A stretch of 64,000 nt of DNA from Pseudocercospora fijiensis CIRAD86 (taxonomy: Eukaryota > Ascomycota > Dothideomycetes > Mycosphaerellales > Mycosphaerellaceae), in the NCBI RefSeq assembly GCF_000340215.1, contig NW_006921536.1, forward strand, positions 5,416,874-5,480,873, read 5' to 3'. Below, piece by piece: positions 12,700-24,779 of this stretch. The position numbers were made by a program, and so were the translations under genes. The notes under the pieces are model-generated. The model worked only from the letters and a program-made list of their open reading frames with translations, ran no database searches and was not told where the DNA came from. Numbering within the stretch: position 1 is the stretch's first letter; every line of letters starts with the position of its first letter.

Positions 12700-13748
12700 G
12701 GCGTATAATAGCTAGCACAATGTCGATGGTTTTACGCCGCACGAGGCTAATAGTTAGTGCGGCGCTTACTCTTTTTTCGACTAATTAGAGGGGCCGATAG
12801 GGGTAGCGTTAGCCGCTAAGAGGTGCTTTCGGTGTTTAGCGGAAGTACGGTTAATTCGGGCCTAGTCCTTAGGTTTGTCGCATTAGCCTAGTAGATAGCT
12901 AGTGCTATCGCAATTAAAGCACATCAATCCGGTTAGTAGACTGCCGTAGCTATTGTTATTGTTAGTAGAACGGTTAGTATTATAGGGATACGAGCCCCTT
13001 CTATAGCCCCTATTACGGCCTCCTCTATATAGCCGCCGGCTACGGCCTCTTCTACGGTCGTTACTATTCCTATTGTTAGTATTGTTATTATAGTAGGAAC
13101 CTTAGTTTCCTCCGCGGCTACTACGGTTGCTACAGTTAGTACTAGTTAGTCGGATCCTTAATTCTAGTCGTTATTAGAGCTAAACAGCCCGTTCGGCTGT
13201 TTCTACTTCGACTATAAATTGAATGCGTATTAGATTAGCTTGTTCGAACACACGGCGACGGTCTAATTCGAGGATAAGCTCCTATCTAAGTTTTAGGCGT
13301 ATCTCGGAGATCTATATAGAATTAGTCTTAGGCGGAAGGTCGTCTTTAAGGGTTTTTAAATAGGCCTCGAATAAGCGAGCCGATTAATTAGTCTTCTATT
13401 TAGCTCGAAGATATAGGTCCTAAGTATATTATTGCCTTAGTATAGGGTTTCTAAGGGTATCTAGTATAATAGTTTTGTAGGTCTGCTACTAAATAGCGGT
13501 TTAATTATCGAGGGAATCGAAATAGTTATCCTAGGTACGCTTTGGGTCGCTATTAATGTACTATATAGCGTAGACAACTAATAAATAGTCGTCTAGAAGA
13601 GCCCTTAGTGCGTTTCGCTAGTTAAGCTTACAGTTACGAATATAGTCGTTATATTACTTCCGACTAGAGCTATTAAACACGGTGCAGTCCTTAAGTTTAG
13701 TATCCTTCTTCTAGACTAATAATAAGGAAGGTCCTGCTATTAGTTTAG
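12700..13748 (-). pseudogene. gag of Gypsy 1 with CCHC zinc knuckle, 3' part
   Basis: On the minus strand an Arg/Asn-rich stretch (about 12960-13140) is followed by a zinc knuckle near 12870-12925, CFNC with a Trp or His-rich spacer and a final Cys, with one RIP stop inside. Gag packages the element RNA. The N-terminal part of the gene lies at 21473-22036 because Gypsy 2 inserted here; the duplicated TTTAG is at 13744-13748. Confidence 0.7.
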
Positions 13749-13945
13749 TATAAGAAGGGTTATATTAGCAGGTAGATAGGGTAGTAGTAGGTACGAGTAG
13801 TATTCGATAAGGAGCTAGGAGGAGAGGGAGGAAGGCAGGCAAGTTAGCCTATTACTAAGCGCTAAGCCCTGCCTAAGGCACTAAGACCCTGGCTTTACTT
13901 AGCCTAGTTACATGCTAATTACGTGTAGCCTCTTTAGCCCTAATA
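13749..13945 (-). repeat. Gypsy 2 3' LTR
   Basis: 197 bp, TATAAGAAGGG to CCCTAATA on the plus strand, same ends as the other family LTRs. Left flank TTTAG is the target duplication. Confidence 0.93.
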
Positions 13946-15189
13946 TACGCTTCCCTTCTAAAGGCCGCGCCCTCGTAGCCTGTCTATATTCTACGACCTC
14001 TATTGCCGCTAACTTAGCAAGTCTAATAAGCTACTTAGCCCGCGCTAAATTGAACACTTAACTACCTAATTATATAACTATATTAAACCTTACCTCTAAT
14101 ACAATGTCTAACTCTAACTGCGCTATCCTTATATATAACAACCTATAAAGTAGTATATACCTATAAGAATTGAGGGCCTTCGACTAATTATAATACGAGC
14201 GCGTCTTCCCTACTATAATAGGTAGACGTACGAGGTATTGTAGCCCTGCCTCCGTTCTAAGTAATGTCGTACCGAGTTCTTTGCGTCTACTCTTAAAAGA
14301 CCTAGCAATGTCCGCTTCCGAGGGTTTGTCCGCTTCCGAGGGTTATTATTCTTATTGTTCGTGGTTTCGCTAGCCCTAATTAGCTAGGTTTAGTAGCCTT
14401 TAAGTGTCAATCTTATCTTATCTTTTTAAAAAACACAGCTCGTCTAGTTTCTATAGGTAAAGGCTATTATAAGTGCAGTAGTAGAGGTTCGCCTCGCTTG
14501 AAGGGTTAGATAGATCGAGGAGTAACCTATTGTCCGCAAGATCGACCCCGGCTAGCTTAGCTCTATAGTTTTGCCCTTAGTTAGTTAGTCTATTAGTCGC
14601 TTAATCTTTTAAGCGGCTTGAAGTTTTAATCAAAGTTTTAATTAAACCTTTAATATAGCTATTCTTTTAACTTAGCCGGTAGGGTGCGCTCCGGCTCGTA
14701 GTATAGGTAAGGTTGTATCTATAGGCGCAGCGACAATAGCAAGTAATATTAACAATAGCGGCGCTAGTCGTCTTAGCGCTAACTTTACCTTGCTTCTAAT
14801 TTCCTTCTTTAACTAACAATAACTCGGCAACACCGTTACTAATATAGCTATATCCTTCCTTTCTTAAGTAGCAATACACTCCGTAACACTGTTACTAATA
14901 TAGCCGCGCCGGCCGCGCCGTCCTCGCCGATTGCCTAGGCCTCGAGGCCTCGATAGAATAAGGGAATAAAAGGGGGACCTATAGGGCGCGTTAGTAAAGA
15001 GGTAGAGCCCTTAAAAGAGTATACGATTAATTAATTAACGCGTCGTAGCGCGCCTAGTATAGTCTTATTGTCCTAGTTTGCCGGCCTCTAATTAGTTAGC
15101 TAATAGTACCCCGGGGGTAGTATTGTCCTAGGCCTTAATAGTAACATTATAAGCTTTTAGCCTTCTTCTTGTTCTTTACGCTAGTCTAA

Positions 15190-15345
15190 TACTTATCTAA
15201 CAACTCGGTTATGTCCTTAAAGGATCCTTTAGCTTCCTACGAGTCCTATTTAGGTAAATAGCCTTGCTACCTTAGGAGGTATTCCTTCTTACCTTTCCTA
15301 GTCCGGTGCTATAGGATACGTTCTATAGACTACAGTTCTTCACTA
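15190..15345 (-). pseudogene. chromodomain of Gypsy 2 Pol
   Basis: Same segment as in Gypsy 1, aligned through the shared block that ends in the tract encoding KNKKKAKG. Readable only through RIP stops. Confidence 0.5.
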
Positions 15346-16219
15346 TTAGCTAAGACTTCTTCTAACTTAGCAGGCGCTTTATCGCCTTCGCGTTAATAGT
15401 ATAGCTTAAGGAGGGATATATAGAAGGTATTATAGATAGTATAATAGGGTAGAAGCTATAACTAGTAGGCCTATATACCCTTCGGTTCTCGGATACGGAA
15501 TAGGCTAATGTATCTTAGTGCGAGCTTAGGCCTTGTTTTGCTATCGGGTAATAGGTGTTTGCGGATACGGAGGTTCTTTATACTAAGTATAACTATATCG
15601 CCTTACTTGAAGGTTATTAGAAGGTAGTGTTTGTTATAGTAGGTCTTTTAGTACTCTTAAGCCTTTGTTAACTTCTCGGCTATCTTAGTATGGATTTCTC
15701 GCATCTTCTAAACCCTCTTAATAGCCGCAAGTATCTTAGGTTAACCCGCTTCCCTTTCCTTACGCTCGGCCTCGAGCGATAGGGGGTCTTATAGCAGCGT
15801 AGGGTTACTTCCTATTATAGCGAAATAAGGTAATACCTTAGTAGATAAGTAGACACTGTTGTTATATACGAATTCGGCTAGTTATAGGAGATTGACCTAA
15901 TCCTTAGGGTTCTCGTTAATGTAACTACGTAGGTACTACTATAGGGTAGCATTCTGTCTCTCTGTTTAACCGTTAGTCTATAGATAGAAGGCTATTAATA
16001 GCCGATGCTTTAGTCTTAGCTATAGGTATATTTCGCTCTAGTAGTGCGATATAAATATCGAGCCCCTATTAGAGACTATCCCCTTAGGGGTTCCCTAATA
16101 GGTATAGAAGATGTTAGTCTATAGCGCCTCTACTATATTAATAGTAGTCTAATCCTTGCGCGCCGGGATGTATCGAGCGCCTTTAGTAAATCGATCTACT
16201 ATAATAAGGATAGCATTAT

Positions 16220-16831
16220 TACGAGCGAAGCTCGCCTTATACTAACAAGGGTACTATAGTAGCTAATTGCGCCGAGTTGTTACTACGTGATTCCCTAGAT
16301 TCTAAAAGCTGAAGCTCTAATTAGCTAAATTCTATAAGAACTGCTAGGACGGTACGGTAGAACTAAGCCTCCGGAAAATTACGTACGTAATACTAACTAT
16401 AACAAAACCTGCAACGACTACGACTAGCGACCTATAACGACTACGACTAGCGACCTGCAACGACTAGCGACCTATAACGACTAGCGACCTGCAACGACTA
16501 CGACTAGCGACCTATAACGACTAGCGACCTATAACGACTAGCGACTAGCGACCTGTAACGACTACGACTAGCGACCTGCAACGACTACGACTAGCGACCT
16601 ATAACGACTAGCGACCTATAACGACTAGCGACTAGCGACCTATAACGACTACGACTAGCGACCTGCAACGACTACGACTAGCGACCTATAACGACTACGA
16701 CTAGCGACCTGCAACGACTAGCGACCTATAACGACTAGCGACCTGCAACGACTAGCGACCTATAAGGGTATATAAGGCGGAAGCTTCGCTCGCACTTTGT
16801 AGGCACGCGGAGCCGCCTATAAGCACATATT
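16220..16831. mobile_element. small non-autonomous insertion with internal minisatellite
   Basis: Gypsy 1 runs uninterrupted through the equivalent site (GCATTAT/ATACATCC near 9930-9950), while Gypsy 2 has 612 extra bases. The left end ACGAGCGAAGCTCGCC TTATA has an inverted counterpart TATAAGGCGGAAGCTTCGCTCGC near 16770-16795. The last 50 bases match 3185-3232 at the end of the Helitron-like element. Its middle is a tandem array. Subterminal inverted repeats and a shared 3' end fit a non-autonomous Helitron or Helentron. No clean target duplication is visible. Confidence 0.55.
16405..16763. repeat. minisatellite of 17- and 23-bp units
   Basis: About 17 units start GCGACC and run either 17 bp (GCGACCTATAACGACTA) or 23 bp (with an added CGACTA). 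Position 7-10 of each unit is either TGCA or TATA, which is what RIP does to both strands of a TGCA site. Confidence 0.9.
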
Positions 16832-17264
16832 ATACGTCCTTGCTACCCCTACGCTTAGCAGGCGGAAAGCCTATAATAAAGTCTATTATTAGCTTAGCAA
16901 ATAGCTTCTTTAGAATAGGGAGCGAAGACAACTCGCCGAACGGCAAGTGCTTCGGTACTTTAACTCGCTAGTATACTATATAGGTCTATATATACTCCTT
17001 TATATACCGCTTACTATTTAGCTAGTAGTATATACGCGATAGTAACTCGTGCGACCTCTCTATACTATAGTAACTAGCGAGCTTACTATTATAATGCCTC
17101 TTTAAAAGCTCTTATCTAATCGATTGTTTAGCGGGGATATAGTATCTGCCTTTGAACCTTAAGTAACCCTTATCGTCGATCGACTAACTATTACTCTTAC
17201 TAGATCGAGTCGCCCGCCTACTTACAAGCTTATTAATGCGCTCGATAGCAAAGGCGTCCCTCTA

Positions 17265-17498
17265 CTAAGTACGTAATAGCTTATCTATAAACGATTGACT
17301 ATCCCTATTTATAAGGTTATTTAATAGCACCCTCGCTATTAAACGAGGTACGCATTGTATATATCTAATAGCACTAGTAGCCGGAACTACTACAACCTCT
17401 TCTATAGTGCTATCGCTATATAGGCTATTACTATAGATAGCAATGTCTTTAATCGAGTTATTATAGCTCGAGCGATCTACGTCCTTTCTAACGCGCAC
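17265..17498 (-). pseudogene. Gypsy 2 RNase H/integrase linker fragment
   Basis: A 77-residue open piece starting with RKDVDRSSYNNSIKDI. The same stretch is present in Gypsy 1 at about 10380-10610. It lies between RNase H and the integrase core. No catalytic motif is in it. Confidence 0.5.
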
Positions 17499-18239
17499 TA
17501 GAAGAACGGCAACTCCGCTATAGTATTTGTTGCCGCCGCGGGGTCCGGAAGTCCGCTTATCCTACGCTTACTTATTAATAATACGGGCTATAGCAATCTT
17601 ATACTATAGGGTTAGAAACAAAGAATTAATATGTTAGGTCTCGCTATCGTAATTAGGTCGCCTCGATAGGCTATCGGTAGGGTTACTTACGCCTAGCTAA
17701 TATAATATATTAAAATCGAACCCGGCGAGGTAGACGGCCTATCTAGCCTATCGACCTATAACCCTTATAACCTTAGTAATGCTACGCAGGTTGTTATAGT
17801 CTATATAGACCTGAATTGTGTACTAAGTACTATCGAGATAGTAGCGCTAATGCTTAAAGGCTTCTACGATTGCTAAGAGCTCTTGCTCGTAGGTCTTATA
17901 TCGACGTTCTATATCGATTATCTTTCGTAAAAAGAAGGCAATCGGGTGCTAGTAATAGTTATTATCTGATTGCTATAACATAATAGCCGATATAGCGAAC
18001 TGTAAAGCGTTAGTCTCAATTCGGATCTGCTTACTTAGTACGAAATAGTGCAATAAGGGGACATTAGTAAAGCGTTGCTTTAGGCCGTTAAAAGCGGCTT
18101 GTGCTCTGTTAGTCTATTTAAACTCTCTAGTTAGGTTAGCCTTAGTTTTAGTAAGCTTAGTTAGGGGTATTATATACCGTAAATAGCCCTTAATAAAACG
18201 GCGGTAGAAATTAGCGAAGCCGAGGAACGATTAAAGCTC

Positions 18240-19013
18240 CTTAATAGACGTAGGAATAGGCTATTTAGTAATCGTTTTGATCCGATTAGGATTAGCCTTA
18301 ATACCCTTAGTTAATACGAGGAAGCTAAGGAAGGACACCTCTTTAGTAGCAAAGGTGCATTTAGAAGGCTTATAATACAAGCTATAGGCTCGTAGGCGGT
18401 CGAGTACCTTACGTACGGCGGCCTAATGTTCCGCAATATTAGGTAAGTATATATAGACTAGGATGTTATCTAGGTAAACTATATAGAGGTGATCTAATAG
18501 GCCTAATAGGGCCCGATTAATGTAGGACTAGAATATAGTAGAGGCATTAGCTAGCCTAAATAGCATAACTAAGTACTCGAAATAGCTATAGCGAGTACGG
18601 AAGGCTGTCTTCTATTTATCGCCCTTGCGAATACAGATACGGTAATAGGCGTCCTTAATGTCTAATATAGTATAGTAGTAGGCACTAGAAAGGCGGTCGA
18701 GGGTCTTATTAATAAGCGGGAGTAGACAGCGGTCTTTAATAGTAACAGCGTTGAGCCCTCTATAATTAATATATAAACGCAGGCCGCTATCCTTCTTTAG
18801 TACGAATAGGATAGGTGCACTAGTAGGGCTGTTGCTGTATCGAATTCGACTATTAGCTAGGTTTTCCTCTAGGTACTTACGCAGTATAGCAAGCTCTCGT
18901 TTACTAAGGTTGTAGAGGGGGCTAAAAGGAACCTCTTTGCCCTCTATAATATTAATCTTATAATCCGTCTCCTTAAACATAGGCAATGTCGATGCTAGGT
19001 AATGTTTAAACAC
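18240..19013 (-). pseudogene. reverse transcriptase of Gypsy 2
   Basis: The 19013-18612 piece repeats the RT N-terminal half of Gypsy 1 (KINIIEGKEVPFSPLYNLS, LRLYINYRGLNAVTIKDRC). Further on, near 18440-18490, the active site again reads YLDN rather than YLDD. Confidence 0.88.
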
Positions 19014-19699
19014 ATTAATATAGGTCTCTCGGATAGGCTCTAGTATACGAGCAAGCTAATTAGGGTCTATGCTATCCGGGGGCATAGGTTTATCGTTATT
19101 ACTACCGAGTAGGTCGGCAGTCGGATTAGCTAAGGCAGGTATTAGGTTGCTAATAAACAGGACCCTAATATCGTTAGGGCACTCGCTAATATTAATGTGT
19201 TTAATATCCTCTTTCCTAGCGATTCTAAATCGCTACTTCTAGAGGCCTAGGTCTATAGCTATAGCGTAGTACTTAAGAACAGGGTTACTAATAACAATAT
19301 TAAATAGGAGGCTGTCTATATCTACTGCGTAGGTAGTAAAGTCTAGCAGGCGCTTATTTCCGAGGTCGTCCTTTAGAGCTATAGGAATATAGTAGGCCCT
19401 ATAGGTTAAGTGCCGAGCGTTATTAAACTAAGCAAGGGTTGGTAGGTTAGTCCTCGGCAGTTGTCGAAGGTCTAATTGCTTAGCTAGGCGATAGCTAATA
19501 AGGGCACTAACTGAATTTCCTAGATCTAGTATAACCTTAGTTTAATAGCTAGTGCCCTTCGTGTCCTATATAAGGCAGGAGCGTATTATAGCTAGTACAA
19601 TGTCGATAGTCTTACGCCGCACAAGGCTAATAGTTAGTACGGCGCTTACTCTTTTTTCGACTAATTAAAAGAGCCGACTAGGGTAGCATTAGCGGCTAA

Positions 19700-21270
19700 A
19701 AGGTGTTTCCTATACTTAGCGGAAGTACGGTTAATTCGGGCCTAGTCCTTAGGTTTGTCGCATTAGCCTAGTAGATAGCTAGTGCTATTACAATTAAAGC
19801 ACTTCAATCCGGTTAGTAGACTACCGTAGCTGTTGTTGCTATTGTTAGCCGAGCGGTTAGCATTATAGGGATACGAGCCCCTTCTACGGCCCCTATCGCG
19901 GCCTCCTCTATATAGCCGGCGGCTACGGCCTCTTCTACGGTTATTGTTACTATTCCTATTGTTAGCATTGTTGTTATAGTAGGAACCTTAGTTTCCTCCG
20001 CAGCTACTACGGTTGCTACGGTTAGTACTAGCTAGTCGGATTCTTAATTCTAGTCGCTATTAGAGCTAAATAGCCCGTTCGGCTGTTTCTACTTCGACTA
20101 TGAATTAAATGCGTATTAGATTAGCTTGTTCAAATACGCGGCGACGGTCCAATTCGAGGATAAGCTCCTACCTAAGTTTTAGGCGTATCTCGGAGATCTG
20201 TATAGAATTACTCTTAGGTAGGAGGTCGTCTTTAAGGGTTTTTAAATAGGCCTTAAATAAGCGAGCCGATTGATTAGTCTTCTGTTTAGCTCGAAGATAC
20301 AGGTCCTAAGCATATTATTGCCTTAGTATAGGGTTTCTAAGGGTATCTAGTACAATAGTTTTACAGGTCTGCTACTAAACAGCGGTCTAATCGTTAAGGG
20401 AGTTAAAATAGTTATCCTATATACGCTTTAGGTCGCTATTAATGTACTGCATAGCGTGTACGACTAAGGAATAGTCGTCTAGTAGCGCTCTTAGTGCGTT
20501 GCGCTAGTTAAGTTCATAGTTACGAATATAGTCGTTATGCTGCTTCCGACTAGAGCTATTAAATACGGTGCAGTCCTTAAGTTTAGCATCCTTCTTTTAG
20601 ATAGGTAGTAAAGAAGGTCCTACTATTAGCTTAGTAGTAGTTGTTAGAGATTCCTAGAGGCGGCGAATCTCGAGAAGATTATCCTTTAGCTATTGTTCTT
20701 AACGCAAGGCAGTAAGCCTGTTTTAGGTAGCTTCTTAAAGCCTCGCTACTAGCTAGGGCCCGAAGGCTAGTTAGCTATATCGACGGTTAACAATGTTATT
20801 AAGAATGTCGTCGATAGGCAATTCTAGGTCGTTACCTAGAATTACAGGTTCTTTAGCAAGCTTAGCAGTAGGCCCTTTAGGAGGCACTTTAGTAGGAGCT
20901 TTAGTAGGCACTTTAGTAGGCACTGTGCCACTAGCGTTGTCGTTGCTAGCGCTGCTAGCGGCAGTACGGTTGTTATTTTGTAATAAACTAGCTATTATAA
21001 TAGGGGGTAATACTAATAATATATTATTAGCCCCTAAGATACGGATGTAGCGGAATTAGTAGATATTGGTCTAGTACGATTAACTTAGTATAATAGGCCG
21101 TATAGAAGGCCTTACTTGATAATTAGTACGGTTGTTTCGATAGAATAGTACGTATAGGTCCCGTTCTTCGGGCGTAATATAGTTAGATTAGTCTTATTCG
21201 TAGCTATACCGCTAAAAGCTTGAAATAAGAACTATCTAGCTGCTACCCTTAAAGGGTAGATCGAATACTA
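19700..21270 (-). pseudogene. gag and leader of Gypsy 2
   Basis: It holds the zinc knuckle near 19762-19812, the Arg-rich stretch, and the full N-terminal part of gag, which includes short repeats of TTTAGTAGGCAC (20870-20935). The leader next to the 5' LTR has an inverted repeat CTACCCTT A AAGGGTAG at 21243-21259, 11 bases from the LTR, where the primer-binding site should be. Confidence 0.65.
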
Positions 21271-21467
21271 TATAAGAAGGGTTATATTAGCAGGTAGATA
21301 GGGTAGTAGTAGGTACGAGTAGTATTCGATAAGGAGCTAGGAGGAGAGGGAGGAAGGTAGGCAAGTTAGCCTATTACTAAGCGCCAAGCCCTGCCTAAGG
21401 CACTAAGACCCTAGCTTTACTTAGCCTAGTTACATGCTAATTACGTATAGCCTCTTTAGCCCTAACA
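21271..21467 (-). repeat. Gypsy 2 5' LTR
   Basis: 197 bp, TATAAGAAGGG to CCCTAACA on the plus strand; the final ACA is unmutated. Right flank TTTAG matches 13744-13748. Confidence 0.93.
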
Positions 21468-22036
21468 TTTAGCAGTAGTTGTTAGGGCTTCCTAAAGGCG
21501 ACGGAGCTCGAGGAGGTTATCTCTTAGCTATTGTTCTTAACGTAGGGTAGTAAGCCTGTTTTAAGTAGCTTCTTAAAGTCTCTCTAATAGTTAAGGGCTA
21601 AAGGCTAGTTAGCTATATCGTCGATTAACAATATTATTAAGAATATCGCTAACAGGCAATTCCGGATTATTACCTAGAATTATAGGTTCTTCTTTAGCAG
21701 GCTCTCCGGTAGGCTCTTTAGTAGGAGGCACTTTAGTAGGTACTCTAGTAGGTACTTTAGTAGGCACTGTGCTACTAGCGTTATCGTTGCTAGCGCTGCT
21801 AGCGGCAGCACGGTTGTTATTGCTTCGTAATAAGCCGGCTATTATAATAGGGGATAATACTAATAATATATTGTTAGCCCCTAAGATACGGATATAGCGG
21901 AATTAGTAGATATTAGTCTAGTACGATTAACTTAGTATAATAGGCCGTATAGAAGGCCTTGCTTAATAATTAGTATGGTTGTTTCGATAGAATAGTACGT
22001 ATAGGTCCCGTTCTTCGGGCGCAATATAGTTAGATT
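21468..22036 (-). pseudogene. gag N-terminal part of Gypsy 1
   Basis: Colinear with 20626-21187 of Gypsy 2 and continues the gag that stops at 13748. It ends with GTTAGATT, the hAT target site. Gypsy 1 resumes after the hAT at 31693. Confidence 0.88.
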
Positions 22037-22387
22037 TAGACCCCGCAGTAGTTCGGGTTAGTTTGGTTTGGTTTACTAAGCCGAAACTCTAGTTTGGTTT
22101 GGGTTGGTTTGCTAAGCAACTATATAAGTAGCTAGTTCGAACTATATAATTTATCGGTTTTTAAGAAGTGTACGAATGTATACGTAGCTTTAAGCAAGCC
22201 CTTTGTAAGACTTAGTAGTATAGCCGGTAGCGTAGCCGGTATTTTTAGTCTTTAGTACTTATAGAATTTTCGAATCCTACTTAGGCTATATAGTTATATA
22301 AAGGTACTTATATAACCTTAAATCTATAGACAATTAGCTAAGGGCACTAACTAATTAAAAGTATATACATATATATACAAGGCATTA

Positions 22388-22452
22388 TAGTTCAGTTCGG
22401 AAACTGTACTCCTTAGGTATGAATTTTATCCTTTCGTTTACGGTTCAATTCC
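22388..22452 (+). ncRNA. possible tRNA-like pol III promoter remnant
   Basis: TAGTTCAGTTCGG (22388-22400) resembles box A and GGTTCAATTCC (22442-22452) fits box B, at a tRNA-like distance of 54 bases. The stems pair poorly, the acceptor does not close and the anticodon loop lacks U33. It may be a tRNA relic or coincidence. Confidence 0.2.
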
Positions 22453-23000
22453 CTAACTGCTTAGTAGAATGTCTTTATCTAGATCTAGGTAGAACTTACC
22501 GATTTCCCTAGAAGTCCTCCTCCTTAAGAAGTTTATACACTTTCCTACCGAACTATTCGACAATATTAAGTACTAGGATAGCTCCTCCCTCGGTATCGGC
22601 ATAGTATATAAAAGAGCTATAAGGCAGCTCTATAGAACGTTCTACTAGTTACTCGCTATACTAAGGCCGAATACTAGTTCGTTCCTTAGAACTCTTAGTT
22701 ATTTAGGAGATATAAAGGGTAGGGCAGGTAGTAACTTCGTATTATATAAGGAGGTAGAGGCTGCTATAGAAGAGGCCTTTAACCTATAGAAGATAGTAAA
22801 AGATATAGAGGTAGCTATAGGTCTAGGTACCTAGTTGAATTTTCAGTAGGTAGAGTATAAGGATATTTAGAGGGAGTATTAGGTAGAGTTGCGAAGGCAG
22901 ATATATAATATGCTCTAGAAAACAGGGATAGTGCCTATAACTATAACTATTAGGCTCTTCAACCTTCCTTATTTTTCCCTATTTTCTTTTTATAAAAATC
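22434..23000 (+). pseudogene. decayed open frame 1 inside the hAT, unknown function
   Basis: From an ATG at 22469 the forward frame stays readable for about 450 bases with only TAG stops, as expected for former Trp/Gln codons. It is rich in Arg, Leu and Glu in its second half (YKEVEAAIEEAFNL). I recognise no domain. It runs opposite to the transposase, near the left end of the element, and is followed by GCCGGC repeats at 23055-23105. Confidence 0.4.
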
Positions 23001-23054
23001 TAAACTAATATAAATCAACCGGAATATCTATCTTCTTTTAGTTCTTTAAAAAAC

Positions 23055-23740
23055 CTAGCAGCGTAGCTAGTAGCGTAGCCGGCAGCGTAGCCGGCAGCGT
23101 AGCCGGCCTTTTTACTCCTTAGTACTAACGGGATTTTAGGAGACTTCTATTCCGTACGGCTAACAAAGTATACTATATTATGTATATATGCTTAGAGAGT
23201 ATTTAGAGCGCGGTATATAGCGCCGTATAATAGCGGCTTATTTCGCATACAGAAAAGCTTATAGATAATACTACGAACATCCTTTCTACTAGAATATCTA
23301 TCCTACCTAGTACCGTCTCGAATGTAGACATTCTAGCCTTTTAGAATCTAATCGAGTGCTTTGAAATCCTTGTCTATAATCGTTATACGCTTCGCGTAGA
23401 TAGCTATAAGGTTAACCGCTAAAATAGTATTAGTATAGTCCGAAAAGAGGTAGAAGAGAAATATACATTCGAAGATACGAACTAGGTAGGCTTCTATAGC
23501 CTCTTAAAGGGCGCCTATCGCGGAGGCTTAGAAGCGAAGGTCCGTTCTATAATCCTAGGCAATTTCGCGAATAAGTCGTTAGAAAGGAGCTTTGCGGATT
23601 AGGAGCTAAGAACTCTTCTAATACTACCGAATCTTACGGAGGGCTACGGCTAAAGAAGGATTAGTAAAAAGACAGTAAGAATGCCGGCTACGCTACCGGC
23701 TACGCTGCCGGCTACGCTACCGGCTACGCTACCGGCTATA
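23055..23740. repeat. 12-bp GCCGGC minisatellites in the hAT
   Basis: Units AGCGTAGCCGGC at 23055-23105 and the reverse orientation GCCGGCTACGCT at 23685-23740. The same core occurs at about 22208, 24295, 24525, 25230, 26240, 27645, 28660-28720, 30090, 30650-30735, 31355 and 31500, all within the hAT. Confidence 0.85.
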
Positions 23741-24235
23741 AATAGGACTTACTTCCTAGGCGCTATCGACGCTTCGTACGATTGCTACTAGTAGTAGAAG
23801 CGCTAGTTGTCGTCTTACGTAGAGCCTTGCCCGCCGTTGTCTTACGCGGAGCCTTGCTCGCGACGCCCTTTCTAGTACCGGAGCTAGCGGTAGTAGTAGC
23901 AGCCCTCTTGCGTTAATGTACTATACTCGTTCTACTATTTCCGGTCTTATTGCGACCCGTAGAAGTACTAGGTCCCTTCTTACGAGGCGTTATAACTTAG
24001 TTAAGTAGACTCGCTATTATAAAAGTCGTCGAATTAAGGAAAAAAGTGCGTTGCGAAGGTATACGAAGGCGCGCGCGGAGCGAGGGTATTACGGAGGTAG
24101 TAGATATAGAGCGTAGAGGTATAGGTATCGATGCGAAGGTTAAATATAGCGGTAGTATCGCGGTGTCGCTAGGCAATAGAGTAAGCTTCGCGCAAGCCTA
24201 TATTATAGTAACGTTAGAGTAAGGAAAGAAGGCAG

Positions 24236-24290
24236 GCACGGCTAAAAAAGGCAGGTACGGCTAAAAAAGGCAGGTACGGGAGACTTTGAA
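24236..24290 (+). repeat. short tandem repeat
   Basis: Three copies of a 17-bp unit AAAAGGCAGGTACGGCT, beginning AGGCAGGCACGGC. Confidence 0.8.
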
Positions 24291-24779
24291 ATATAGCCGG
24301 TATATATAGCCGGTATAGTAATAGGCGAAAGCCTCCTTTTAATAAATAGCCGGCGTAATAATAGTATCTTACTATAGTATAGATATTCTTTAGTAATGCC
24401 TTTACTAGCTATAGTAACTTTATAAGTAACCTAGGCCTATTACTAGTAAATATAAGAAATATTAGGTAGGCTATACTAAACAAGCTAGTTATTTAGTAGG
24501 AAAAGGCCTACTACCGTCTCTATATACCGGCTACGAGTGCCGGCTATCGCTCTAAATTCAACTCTGCCCTATCTTGGAGGCTAAGGTACCGAGCGGAAAC
24601 CCTATAGCTTATATTTACTCGGTTATCGCGGAGCGCTTATAGGTAAGGTATTAGAAAAGAGTATAAAAAGTACGAGAAGAGTATCCTAGGATATAGGTCG
24701 TAAGTGAATAAGAGTAGTACGCCTAGTTATTTATATAGTACGTTACTCTATACGACTAAGAGCCTATATTATCTTATGC

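Larger units (their letters stand above)
13749..21467 (-). mobile_element. Gypsy chromovirus 2, full length, inserted in gag of Gypsy 1
   Basis: LTRs 13749-13945 and 21271-21467 (197 bp each) are flanked by the 5-bp duplication TTTAG (13744-13748 and 21468-21472). Sequence left of it ends in the gag region of Gypsy 1 and sequence right of it continues that gag, so this is a clean insertion rather than a tandem. Length is 7719 bp, including a 0.6-kb insertion at about 16220-16831. All frames carry RIP stops. Confidence 0.93.

Noticed and set aside
13741..13760. Tandem Gypsy elements sharing one LTR
   Set aside because: The flanking TTTAG duplication and the continuation of gag at 21473 show insertion of one element into another.
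16405..16763. CRISPR-like array
   Set aside because: Units are directly contiguous minisatellite repeats without unique spacers, in a eukaryotic genome.
22388..22452. A tRNA gene inside the hAT
   Set aside because: Box A and box B motifs are present, but the acceptor and T stems do not pair properly and U33 is missing. Kept only as a low-confidence pol III-like remnant.
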